Assembly: GCA_001460835.1 (NCBI GenBank) | Contig: CYKH01000868.1 | Span: forward strand, 2,926-53,113 | DNA: 50,188 nucleotides | Origin: Bodo saltans | Taxonomy: Eukaryota > Euglenozoa > Kinetoplastea > Eubodonida > Bodonidae | Direction of reading: 5' to 3' | Part shown: piece by piece, positions 28,505 to 38,376 of the stretch | Numbering within the stretch: position 1 is the first letter of the stretch | How the letters are laid out: every line of letters starts with the position of its first letter | Notes under the pieces: model-generated | The model's input: the letters and a program-made list of their open reading frames with translations, nothing else | Database searches by the model: none | What the model was told of the DNA's origin: nothing | Made by a program: the position numbers and the translations under genes

Positions 28505-30187
28505 ATGACTACAAGGCTTCATGGCCGATTGAGTTGCATCTGGGCTATTTACACTGATAAAGGGCTCGATTTGAGTGCGCAAGCTGGATCAACATCAAAT
28601 GACCTTAGACTCGTTGGAGAGGCAGACTACGGCGAAGTATTTGTAGAAAAATTGCTCTTGCAAGCGAAAGACTTTGCAGGAGGATTGTACGTGTTCCGCA
28701 AGCATATTTCTCCAACGTGGGACTCGCTGTCAACTGGTGGACATTTCAGAGTGGAGCAGTCACTTTTACAGCAGAATGAAGATGAGCAGAAAAACTCGAT
28801 GGTTGATAAATTTGATTTTATTTGTGATGTTGTGGACGAAAAGTTGGCAAGAACCTCAATGATTGCTGGCGTTGGTCTTTGCAGGACTAGCATGCAGTCG
28901 ATGGTGTTGTCATTGTGGTTGATTGGAACCGAAAGCACTGTTGTGGAAAGCTTGAGGTCGGAGGTTTTCAGTCGTGTTGGCTCCACTGGTAAGAAAGCAA
29001 CGATTCGCTTTATCCATCACAACTCTATCAATGAATCAACAATTTCTCGACCTGGCGCGTTGTCAGTGATGCCAATGTTGCTGCACCTTGCGTTCCCTTC
29101 GATTAACATTAATGATCTGCCAGCTGCGGATGATGCGTCCGGCTTGACTCCCCCGGGAGCAAGTTGGCGAAGAGGAGAAGAGGCAAGCCCACCGCTGGGG
29201 GACCAAAGTTTTCAGCACGACACATTGAACACATCATTGAACCGCCACAGCAGCAGTTTAAGCGTTTTTGAGCACCACAAGGCATCATTTGAAAGCGGAG
29301 GGCTCCCAGCACCAACCCCCGTAACTGATTGGGCAAGCAGTTGGACTCCTTCAATGTTTTTTGCAGCTCATCAAAAGAGTTCCACTTCGACAGATACAAC
29401 GGCAACTTCTGGTCGAGAAAAATCTCCGAATGGCACGCCTCCCCCACAGTATGTTGTTCCTCTGGTTCAAGCCCACCCTTCACTCCCCACAGCAACTCAT
29501 GGTGTTGTTTTTCAAGGGCAGTCACTTTCACCTCCCCAAGTTGCTTTGCCACACTCGCATCTTCCACAACCACAAATTCCAGAGTCCGTTGTGATGTCAT
29601 ATTTGCCAGTTGAAGCAAACGTAAGCTTACCCCAACCTCAACAATTTGCGGTGCAACCTTTGCACTACAGTCATTTCAGCAATCCCCCTCCAGTCATCGG
29701 CTTCGGAGCTCAACAGCAAGTTCAATTCTTTCCCCAAACTCAAAACTTCAACACATCGCAAGGGCCGCAGTCGTATTTCAGAAACTCAGCCCCTGCACCA
29801 CCACCATTTCATCAAAACTTTAGTTATTCACCGTTCGTCAGCGCACCCCCACAGTATTCAACAAGTGTGAAACCCGCTTCTTCGCCACCACCAGCAGACT
29901 TGTCGAAACTCCAGCCAGGAGATCCACTACACCCTCCTCACAGAGGATGCCGAGGAGCACCTCAAAGTGAGAGAAAAGCCTTTGTCTTTCGCGGAAAGGT
30001 TTTTCCTCCCTTTCTCAACCGGAAAGAATACAGACTTATCGTACATCACTGCGACGATACAATCCCACCACCACTGGGTCAAGGTGTTGACAGAATTGAT
30101 GCATTTCCAGCCCCACATGGGGTTGTGGATGGTGATATTGAGCTGGAAGTCTATGAACAGTGGTACCTTGCTCAAAAGAAAAAGTAA
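28505..30187 (+). CDS. eIF4E-like cap-binding protein candidate with Pro/Gln-rich tail
   Basis: 560 residues from the ATG at 28505. Residues 10-200 resemble translation initiation factor 4E. An IWAIY strand near the start matches the WALWF strand, and HISPTWDSLSTGGHF (about 68-81) matches the GIEPMWED..N..GGRW motif, giving the cap-contacting Trp as Trp72. Other parts are weak. A Pro/Gln/Ser-rich disordered region follows (200-470). The C-terminus (about 485-560) is a separate charged, probably folded segment starting near KAFVFRGKVFPPFLNR. Kinetoplastids carry several divergent eIF4E paralogues, some with long extensions. The call rests on a short motif and needs profile support. Confidence 0.45.
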   Translation: MTTRLHGRLSCIWAIYTDKGLDLSAQAGSTSNDLRLVGEADYGEVFVEKLLLQAKDFAGGLYVFRKHISPTWDSLSTGGHFRVEQSLLQQNEDEQKNSMVDKFDFICDVVDEKLARTSMIAGVGLCRTSMQSMVLSLWLIGTESTVVESLRSEVFSRVGSTGKKATIRFIHHNSINESTISRPGALSVMPMLLHLAFPSININDLPAADDASGLTPPGASWRRGEEASPPLGDQSFQHDTLNTSLNRHSSSLSVFEHHKASFESGGLPAPTPVTDWASSWTPSMFFAAHQKSSTSTDTTATSGREKSPNGTPPPQYVVPLVQAHPSLPTATHGVVFQGQSLSPPQVALPHSHLPQPQIPESVVMSYLPVEANVSLPQPQQFAVQPLHYSHFSNPPPVIGFGAQQQVQFFPQTQNFNTSQGPQSYFRNSAPAPPPFHQNFSYSPFVSAPPQYSTSVKPASSPPPADLSKLQPGDPLHPPHRGCRGAPQSERKAFVFRGKVFPPFLNRKEYRLIVHHCDDTIPPPLGQGVDRIDAFPAPHGVVDGDIELEVYEQWYLAQKKK

Positions 30188-30316
30188 TTTATTTAGAACC
30201 GCGGAGGGTTTGAACCTATCCGAATTACTCACGTCAAGCTCCTCATTCCTTCTGCACCCCGACTGTTCTCACTTTCAAACTTCATTTCACGTTGTTTGAT
30301 CTAATTCAAGGAGGGA

Positions 30317-31159
30317 ATGACTGAGAATACTCACGAAGTATCGATCGACGTGCGCTCTACGCAGCCACCAGCAATTGCACTCACTGCAATGAATAGCACA
30401 ATAGCAGCCTCAATGGACACTGCTCTTCGTGGAGAAATCAAGCGCCTGCGAGAGGAAGTCTCCGATTTACGACGAGAGGCTTCTCGAGGCGATGCGCTCC
30501 GATCAGAGGTGGCAATGCTCAGATCAGTTACACTTATGCAAGCTGAAGAAAAAGTTCCTTTGAGACTTCGCGAACTGGAGGCTGAAAATCAAAGATTAAA
30601 GCGTGCCAATCGTTCTTTGGAAGAAAAGTTGATCTCCATTGAAGGAGATTCAAAGTATCGAGACTTGTTGAATTCTTGGACTTCGAGCGAGATCGGTTTT
30701 GCGAATCGATCAAACCCCGTGCAAGCCGAGATGGAGCGATCACTGCATCTTGAAGACGAGGTCTTCCCAACATTCACAAATGGATCAATGCTCTCACACC
30801 CTCTGAACGGCAGTGTTGTTGGAAATCGCGTTCTTGTTTTGAAGCCTCAAAGCAACCCGTGCTTAACATGCGGAACTCGCCTTGTCGCAGCAGAAACCGC
30901 ATTTGACACGGAGAAAAAGAAGCTACACACAACAATTAAGTCTCTTGAGCAGCGACTTGCAGCGGCAAACGACGAAATTCGAGCTGTTCAAGCATGGATT
31001 GCCCCACTTGTCACCTCAATACAACAGTACCCCAGGTCGGCCGACCTTCAACCACTCCAACAACTTCACAATTTCGCCTCACCAACTCGAACTACTGCTG
31101 AGGCACAGCACTACGGTCGGCAAATGCTGGGATCCTCTCTCGGGCTTCACTCTCGGTAG
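30317..31159 (+). CDS. Coiled-coil protein with a CxxC motif, unrecognised
   Basis: 280 residues. Two coiled-coil segments at about 35-112 (EIKRLREEVSDLRREA, RELEAENQRLKRANRSLEEK) and 198-232 flank a less structured middle. A CLTCG motif near residue 182 gives a single CxxC, not enough for a zinc finger on its own unless paired in a dimer. The start ATG at 30317 follows an AG at 30309-30310. No family is recognised. Confidence 0.65.
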   Translation: MTENTHEVSIDVRSTQPPAIALTAMNSTIAASMDTALRGEIKRLREEVSDLRREASRGDALRSEVAMLRSVTLMQAEEKVPLRLRELEAENQRLKRANRSLEEKLISIEGDSKYRDLLNSWTSSEIGFANRSNPVQAEMERSLHLEDEVFPTFTNGSMLSHPLNGSVVGNRVLVLKPQSNPCLTCGTRLVAAETAFDTEKKKLHTTIKSLEQRLAAANDEIRAVQAWIAPLVTSIQQYPRSADLQPLQQLHNFASPTRTTAEAQHYGRQMLGSSLGLHSR

Positions 31160-31234
31160 TTCGGTGTCAACTTGTAAAAGTGTAGAAAACTCGTTCATGA
31201 TGCTTTGTGGGCAATTATTCTTGTTGCGTCGACG

Positions 31235-31260
31235 TTTTTTTTTTTTTTTAACGCCTTTAG
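31235..31260 (+). promoter_or_regulatory. Putative trans-splice acceptor for the ATG5 gene
   Basis: Fifteen T residues (31235-31249) are followed by AACGCCTTTAG, giving an AG at 31259-31260, 21 bases before the start codon. Confidence 0.6.
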
Positions 31261-31281
31261 GAAGTCCGTGAAGCGTGTTGG

Positions 31282-32349
31282 ATGTCAACAAAATTAGAAC
31301 TTTCGAGAGAAGGAACGTTCGAAAAGTCCGAGCAAATTACCGAGAAGGACATTGATTTTGTGGTTCCTGATCCCCTTCTTGAGCAACAATGGAGCTGTGT
31401 CCCAGTGTTGTGCACCCTATCGGAGAGTGAGTCGCTTGATGGAAGGCCAAAGCGATGCCAATTTATTGTTCCTCGACAATCGTATTTGTTCCACTACACA
31501 TACACACAGACAATTACGTCAGCATTGTGCAATTTTGCTCGAGGAAGTGGTTGCCGTTGGTTTAGTTATCGTTCAATGGTCTTTCCGAAGAGTGAGGTTT
31601 TTTTCCCTCTTCCGATTCAGTATCCCGTTCATGTTCTTTGTGATATGATTGCATCAGAGCGAGCATTTAGTGGCATTCCAGCGTTTCGTGCGCCGCTTCA
31701 ACTACGGCTCCACTTCACAGATCCAAAAAAAGAAGAGTTTGAAGCGATGTGTCGGTCCGTACCGGCAGTTCAGCAAAATTTGTTGCCCAGCTGGGAAATT
31801 TTCCAGCAGCGATATCAAGCAGTTCTTCGCCTTGACAACGCGAGAAGCGGGTACAAGTGGCATCGTCACATATTAAAGCAATCTCTGGTTGCAAGGTTTG
31901 GAACAACGCATGCTCTTCAGATGATTGAGCGTGACTTGCCAAAACATGGAGGAGAGCTGATTCAATCGGTTGTTTTCAATCAATGTAGCTCGTTCTGCAA
32001 GGCGAAATGCTGCATCGAGCAATGCGGAGAGATGAAAACTACGAAGGATGAGCATCACTTGATTATGATTCACCATGGTCTAAATCATACTCAACTTGTG
32101 GTTTGCAAGAACAGCACTCAAAAACTCGGACTTTTCTTGAAGGAGCACATTTCAGCGTTTGCACAACTTGGCCGCGATCAAGTTCACACCAACCTCCCAT
32201 GCAACGTCGTCTTCGTCCAAGGATTAAACCCTTTGCTCTCCACCCCGCTTGATGCTTTGTTTGATTTGTTCACATCGTGCGACCTTGCAGTCCACATCAT
32301 TCTAAAAAGTGAGGTTTCAATTGCACAATACTTGAGAAACGAACATTGA
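31282..32349 (+). CDS. ATG5: Autophagy protein ATG5
   Basis: 355 residues, near the family length (about 275-300, longer in some protists). ATG5 is joined to ATG12 and, with ATG16, promotes lipidation of ATG8 on growing autophagosomes. The N-terminal ubiquitin-like domain matches at WSCVPVLCTLSESES, FIVPRQSYLF and PIQYPVHVLCDM (family WHYPIGVLFDL), then LQLRLHF. The C-terminal ubiquitin-like domain matches at VFVQGLNPLLSTPLDALFDL followed by DLAVHIIL (family IHGIxPxLxTPLxWLSEHFSYPDNFLHI). The helical region that carries the ATG12-acceptor lysine in other species has no lysine between residues 151 and 191. Confidence 0.8.
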   Translation: MSTKLELSREGTFEKSEQITEKDIDFVVPDPLLEQQWSCVPVLCTLSESESLDGRPKRCQFIVPRQSYLFHYTYTQTITSALCNFARGSGCRWFSYRSMVFPKSEVFFPLPIQYPVHVLCDMIASERAFSGIPAFRAPLQLRLHFTDPKKEEFEAMCRSVPAVQQNLLPSWEIFQQRYQAVLRLDNARSGYKWHRHILKQSLVARFGTTHALQMIERDLPKHGGELIQSVVFNQCSSFCKAKCCIEQCGEMKTTKDEHHLIMIHHGLNHTQLVVCKNSTQKLGLFLKEHISAFAQLGRDQVHTNLPCNVVFVQGLNPLLSTPLDALFDLFTSCDLAVHIILKSEVSIAQYLRNEH

Positions 32350-32430
32350 GCTGGTTGCTTTTCTTTTGTTCGCTCGAAACTTGCTGTATGTGGTTATGGG
32401 TGAGTGCAACCCAACAACTGATATTGCTTC

Positions 32431-32450
32431 CACTTCATTCATTTGTTCAG
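32431..32450 (+). promoter_or_regulatory. Putative trans-splice acceptor for the giant gene
   Basis: A pyrimidine-rich run ending TTTGTTCAG places an AG at 32449-32450, seven bases before the ATG at 32457. Confidence 0.5.
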
Positions 32451-32456
32451 GAAGGA

Positions 32457-35400
32457 ATGCTCCCTCATGTTAGAAGACCCATGTCAAGCAATCCGAGGAG
32501 TGATGCCCTTCATTTACTTTTCCTTCAGCGACAAGGGGATGAAGGCGATAAATCTCCACCAGCAACGAGTAGCTCAGCGAAGTTTCAGACTGTTGTCGTC
32601 GCAACTGCTGAAGGGGAACTTGGATGCCCACACTGCTGTGAAATGTTCAAAGATGAAGTGTCATTAAGAAGCCACGTGTTCCGTTGCCGCATGGATCACG
32701 AAATTGATCCGCTCCTTCCGCTAAACATTTTGTATCGACGACACCGAATGCAAGAAGTAGCTCACATTCCAGTTTCCCAGCGACGCACGCAAAGCGCTCG
32801 TGGAAAAGTCGACCGCTACTCTTCAGCCAACACAACAATGGAGCCACGCCTCCCACACGATGACTTAACGAGAATAATGCGGCCCATTGAACGTAGCGCT
32901 GACATCGAGCACAAGCAACTGATTTCTCCACGGTTGTCGAGCAGGGTTGTGCCAACACCACCAATTTTGCCAACGTCCCAAGCATCCCATCGACGACAAG
33001 CTGGAGTCTACGGAGGATCAAACAAAAAAATGACAAACGCTGACAGCTTGGAGCTTTGGCAAAAACCACTTCGTATCCTCCTCGCCAATACGTCAGTGAG
33101 ATCAGGAAACGTTTTTGCAGTGTCAGACAAACTCGTGTCATCGTTGTTGGCGCTCGCTACCCAGCCTCTCGAGGATGACTGTGTTCTTGACCTTTCATCA
33201 TTAGCAGTCATACATCAATGTGATGTGGCATTACTGGTGCGAGTTCTTTCTCCAAGCCGCCGCGCTGAAGCATTACCGATAACCACCCTCAACATTTCAG
33301 GATGTACCTTCGAGCACATGTCTTCGGAAGAAGCGTTGCTGGAGTCGCTTCGATGCCATCCGACGCTACAGAACCTCCTCTCAAACTCCACCACTTGGAA
33401 ACTTCGAGTGCGCTACCAAAGTACCACAACATTTCCTTCGCTGGGGGCAGTACTGCAACGTTGTGCGCTGAATAGTATGCGAGCACGACTTGAGGCAAGT
33501 GAGCGTGAGCTTGAATTGCAAGCATCAGCATTCAAGAGTTGGCAGCGTCAGCATTTACAAGAGCGTCAGCACGTTGACGTATGTGCGCTGGAGGAACGCA
33601 CAGCTCTCGCAAAAGACGAAATCGCAGATCGTAAAGTCATTCAAGAGTTTGCTGCGCGAACAACTCACAATCAAGTACAGTTGGAGAAGAAGCGTCGAAT
33701 AAAGGAGAAAAAAGAAGTCCAGCGGGGTGAAGTGGTGGTGGCAGAAGAAAGAGCTCGCGGTCGAATGGCAGCAGCCTTTTTGTCGCTTCTTCTCAACATT
33801 TATGAGCAATTGGAGAGCGCGGCACGGCGAGAGTTGATCGAAGAACGAGAGCTCTGTCGCCTGCGACTTCGAGTAGAAGATAGAGAAGATGTTTTCAGAG
33901 CGAAGATTCACGAAATCCAGCGTGTCGAGCGTGAAGCTGCTCAAAGACTAGAGGTTGAAAGTCACCTTGAAGTCAGGCTGGTTCAAGTTATGGCGGAAAG
34001 TGCTGAAGAGCTAGAACAGATCGGAAAGCAGAAGGCAAGGCACAAGGCCTACACACAATGGAGACGAAGGCAAAAAGAAGAACTTGACCACATGATTCGT
34101 CAAGAACGGCTTGCAAGAGATACAATAAGGGGCGAGGAAGATGGTTATTTCGTTAGTGGGCGTGAAAAGCTGTCTCGCACAATTGAGAGCATCCAAATTC
34201 GCTACGCTAATCAACGCGAATATGTAGAGACGTCCGAAAATAACGTACGATCCATCGTTGAGAAGAGTATGATCTCGTGGATGCAATTGTCGCTTCATTT
34301 TTTCGAATCGGAAACACGCCTGATACTTTCCTGGCAGAACTCGGTTGCAAAAGAAAACTCGCGAGTAGAGTGCCTGACGACTCTGCCCACTTTAGAGCTT
34401 GTTGAGGGTGCTCCACAGCCATTGACGCTCTTTGGTGCAGCAACACCTGGCCACGACGCACCTCATCCAATTCCCGTCTTTCCTTCATCAGTCAAGTTGC
34501 AACTCTCGATGGGGCCAGAATGGCAACAACGCTTTCATGACATCACCCAGCGATGCAAACGGGCTTCGCAGGATGAAATGAGTGCATTTTCTGAGCATAT
34601 GCAGGGGCTGAATCGATTTTGTCGGCTGTTTCGTGACAGCTATGCTATTGCATTTGAGACACCACTTGAGGAGCTACGAAATTCATACATGCAACCCTTA
34701 ACACGCATGCAGCAAATCATGAGTGGCGCCTCAAGCACCACAGCACCGCGCGCATCAGTGAGCCCCCCGTTCGGCAGCTGGACACCTCCCAACGAAGACT
34801 TGTCAGTTTCAATACGTCGAGACAAATCAAAGCGAAAACTCTCTGTTGCACCACTCCCAATCGAGCCTGTTTCTGATCCTGTGTTTCTGGAGCTGTCACA
34901 AAAGGCACTGCGGTGGCGAGGAGCATGGCATGACCGATTTTCACCACATCACGTGAAAAATGAGAAAGAATCGATTCGCCATGCGTTTGTTGAGTTCACG
35001 ATAGAGGATAGCGTCACTTCGCCAGCCTCTCCAACTAAAGCTCAACGATCGGAGGATGATTTGAGTTCGACGCACCGGCTACAGACTAAAACAAGCCGCT
35101 CATACTATGCTGATGAGGTTTTAATTGTTCCAGCTGAACAATCGGCTTCCCAAGTTGACGTTGATCAAAGCAGTCCAACGACGTCTCCGCATGCAAACAC
35201 ATCACTCAATGACTTCGACACAGCTACCGGGCGCTCTGAGAGTGTCACAAGCGCCAGCCCTATCATGCCGTCGGGCGCAAGGAACACTTTACGTGTTGAC
35301 ATCCGCCTTCCAAGTGAAGATGCCGACCTTGACTCTTCACTGTCCTCTGATCCTCGCACACCTTCATCGAATTCAAAAGCGCGAGGCAAAGAAGCCCACT

Positions 35401-38200
35401 GTTTGAGCACGGATGACATCAGCGCCGAGTTGCAGAAAGTATTATACCAGTGCATCGTAAGTGGCGCAGATATGCAACGCCGGGGTGGATGCGGTCTTGT
35501 CAAGATTTCATTCACGATCGCAGCAACTGTAACAGTTTCAAACGTCTACTGTGATGCCCTATTAGCTCCAGATGTTTTTGGTTATGCCCCTCGAATGCCG
35601 GTAGTCGAAACTCGGAACATCGTTATTGAAACTAGGGGATCGTGCTTCATTGGAGTGGTCCCATCTTGCTTTGTGATCGTGAGTCCTGAGCAACCACTGC
35701 CCATCGAATTACCCCCAAGGATTCTTGTCGAGAAGCAAATGGATGAAGTAATCATCTTCCCTTCGATCTACAAGATCAATGGGCCATTGCAGGTTCATCG
35801 CTCGAAAATGTCTTCAATGCTAGCAACGGCCGAAGATGCGAATCAAGGCTTCGCTGGTGGTGCATTGACCATCGAAGTCGTCGACGGAAGCTCAAGTGAT
35901 CGGCTGAGCCTTCGTGATGATTTGCCATCATTGAAATTCGAATGTCATGAGAAAACGCGCGCTGTGCGAACCATTACACTGAATGGCTCTACTATCGGAG
36001 AAGTCGTTGACGGATCAATTCAATCAACCAAGTATGTGCTGTCAACAAACAATCTCCACGTTGCACCAAGAGTGGTGATTTCCTTGAGGGACCTTGCTTC
36101 AGCCGCCAGTCGAATTAGTCCAGAGTCTGTGAAGACCATATTAACTCGCTTGCGCTATCACAATTATGACGTTGACCCTCAAGAAGGCCCTCGCATTGTC
36201 CGAGTCACACTACGTGGCTCGAACGGTGCGCAAAGCGTCCTCGACACTCACTTCGAAATTGAAGGGATCGACAAGCCGACTGAGTTGCGCATCGTGCACC
36301 AAAAGGTAACTCATCGCGCACCATTCTTGAGTTGCCCACCAGTTCTGCGAAGCAGTCTCATCAACACATTTCTTCCAGTGTTTCCAATGTGTGTTGTTTT
36401 TGATGAAGACACCGACCGCTTTAGCGGAGGAGGACTGCGCTTGACTCTCCAGGGAGGAGTGAAGGGCGACACTCTTGTCTTTGTACCAGACACCCGTGTC
36501 CTTTCTTTAGTAGATGAGATGATCGACACACTACCAGTGTTGCGCATCGTAGATCAGAATCAAGTCGTGTTTCAAGACCGCGTCGTTGCAACACTCATCG
36601 AGGGTAACGTAGCGCTTGACCAGGAGTTTCTTGACGCAAGCACAGCCTCAGAGACTCCATCACTTCGATTCGAGTTTGCGTCCGATGATGAGTGTAGTAT
36701 CAGTGCTGTCCAAGCGATCTTGTCCGTAACGCGGAAATGCAGATTAAACCCTGGTCTAAACCTCCCTTTCAACGCAACACTTCAGCGAGAAGTTCTATGC
36801 GAGCTCCAAATTCAAGACAATGAACAACCGACCCATATCACTGAGACTGTAACAGTTCGTGCTGCGGGTCATAGTATTCAGCTCCCTGATAAGGCGGCTG
36901 TTATCGATTTCAAAGAAGGAAGCCCACCAATCAAAATTGGAAATATTGATGTCAGTAATGACCGGGTGAAACCAATCACAACATTTTCAGGCTCGCAGAT
37001 TCTGGTGTACATTGGGGATGGCTATACTGAGGGTGATGTTATCGGCTTGAAACAAGACGACACTGAGTACAAAATATTGGAGCAAAAGCGTTCGGCAAAA
37101 CNNNNNNNNNNNNNNNNNNNNNNNNNNNNNNNNNNNNNNNNNNNNNNNNNNNNNNNNNNNNNNNNNNNNNNNNNNNNNNNNNNNNNNNNNNNNNNNNNNN
37201 NNNNNNNNNNNNNNNNNNNNNNNNNNNNNNNNNNNNNNNNNNNNNNNNNNNNNNNNNNNNNNNNNNNNNNNNNNNNNNNNNNNNNNNNNNNNNNNNNNNN
37301 NNNNNNNNNNNNNNNNNNNNNNNNNNNNNNNNNNNNNNNNNNNNNNNNNNNNNNNNNNNNNNNNNNNNNNNNNNNNNNNNNNNNNNNNNNNNNNNNNNNN
37401 NTTTCTTAGAGCTGTTCAAGTGACTGTAGTGTCACCACTTGAAGCTTCCGGGCGCCGTTCCATCTCCATTCACCCTGAGCCCGTCTATAGCATGCAGGAG
37501 CCTACCAATTCGCCAGCGCGCTCTCCTCTTCTTCAAAAAAAAAAGCATTTGACTTCAAGCCATCAGTTGCAGGGACGAAAGTAAAGCCGATGACGAAAAA
37601 CGCAATGCAACTGTTTCTTAGAGCTGTTCAAGTGACTGTAGTGTCACCACTTGAAAAAAAAAAATAGCATTTGACTTCAAGCCATCTGTTGCAGGAACGA
37701 AAGTAAAGCCAATGACGAAAAACGCAATGCAGCTATTTCTTAGAGCTGTTCAAGTGACTGTAGTGTCACCACTTGAAGCTTCCGGGCGCCGTTCCATCTC
37801 TATTCACCCCGAGCCCGTGATGAATGCATCTGCGTTCAATACATCAGCGTTCGGCACGTCCGGCAGCATCCAGGAGCCTACCAATTCGCCAGCGCGCTCT
37901 CCTCTTCTTCGTGACATAGCCATGCCAGAGATGCGAATCGATGAGCCCGCTGACAACGACCGAAAGCGTGCGTCGCTTGGTGGTAGCACTTCACCACAGC
38001 TCAAAGGCTTCATGGCAGGCCGCTCCCCTCGTGGGAGTATTTCACCAGTGACCAACAAACTTGTGCTTCCTCGTCCCAGGTCATCGCTTTCCAATGCACC
38101 GGAAGACGAAGAAGACGATACAACGCTAACTGTTCGGTGGACCCTTCATGACGGGAAGCATTTGTCACAGCTAACCGGCACAGTGGTCCCAAAACGATAG
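32457..38200 (+). CDS. Very large protein: zinc-finger-like motif, coiled coil, cadherin-like repeats; interrupted by a gap
   Basis: About 1,548 residues are read before the 300-N gap. After it come duplicated contig pieces and then roughly 180 residues to the stop at 38200. The start is taken at 32457. A CPHC..H..C zinc-binding motif lies at about 57-77, followed by an LRR-like piece near 250-310. A long Arg/Glu-rich helix at about 340-590 may be a coiled coil. From about residue 1,090 come at least two beta-rich repeats of the type FxGGxLxxxVxxGxxxDxLxxxxxLP ... ILTRLRYHNYDVDPQEGPR, like the cadherin-like repeats of bacterial giant adhesins and some protist proteins. No signal peptide or membrane segment is seen. 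A cytoskeletal or flagellar scaffold is only a guess. Confidence 0.65.
37102..37401. other. Assembly gap of exactly 300 N inside a gene
   Basis: Exactly 300 unknown bases fall inside the large repeat-containing gene. The sequence just after it recurs twice downstream, so the assembly is unreliable up to about 37,740. Confidence 0.95.
37402..37920 (+). repeat. Overlapping duplicated pieces joined by two ten-A runs
   Basis: Three pieces overlap in content: 37402-37534, 37545-37654 and 37665 onward. They are separated by ten A at 37535-37544 and eleven A at 37654-37664 (ten plus one native A). The first piece lacks 42 bases (14 codons) relative to the third within the Ser-rich tail, an in-frame length difference typical of alleles. 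The order of pieces is inconsistent with a real gene. Confidence 0.85.
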
Positions 38201-38376
38201 TTGTGCTATTTTTAGAAACTTCAAGACGCTGTGGTCATTCTCCACTCGTCATTTGTGTACAACACTTTTGTGCCCTCTCTGTAAATTAGCCCTCATCGTT
38301 TCCTGAATGAAACTCTTACGTTCTTGTGGAATAGAATTTCCTAAACTTTTTTCCTCATTCAAATGTCAAGTATCAA

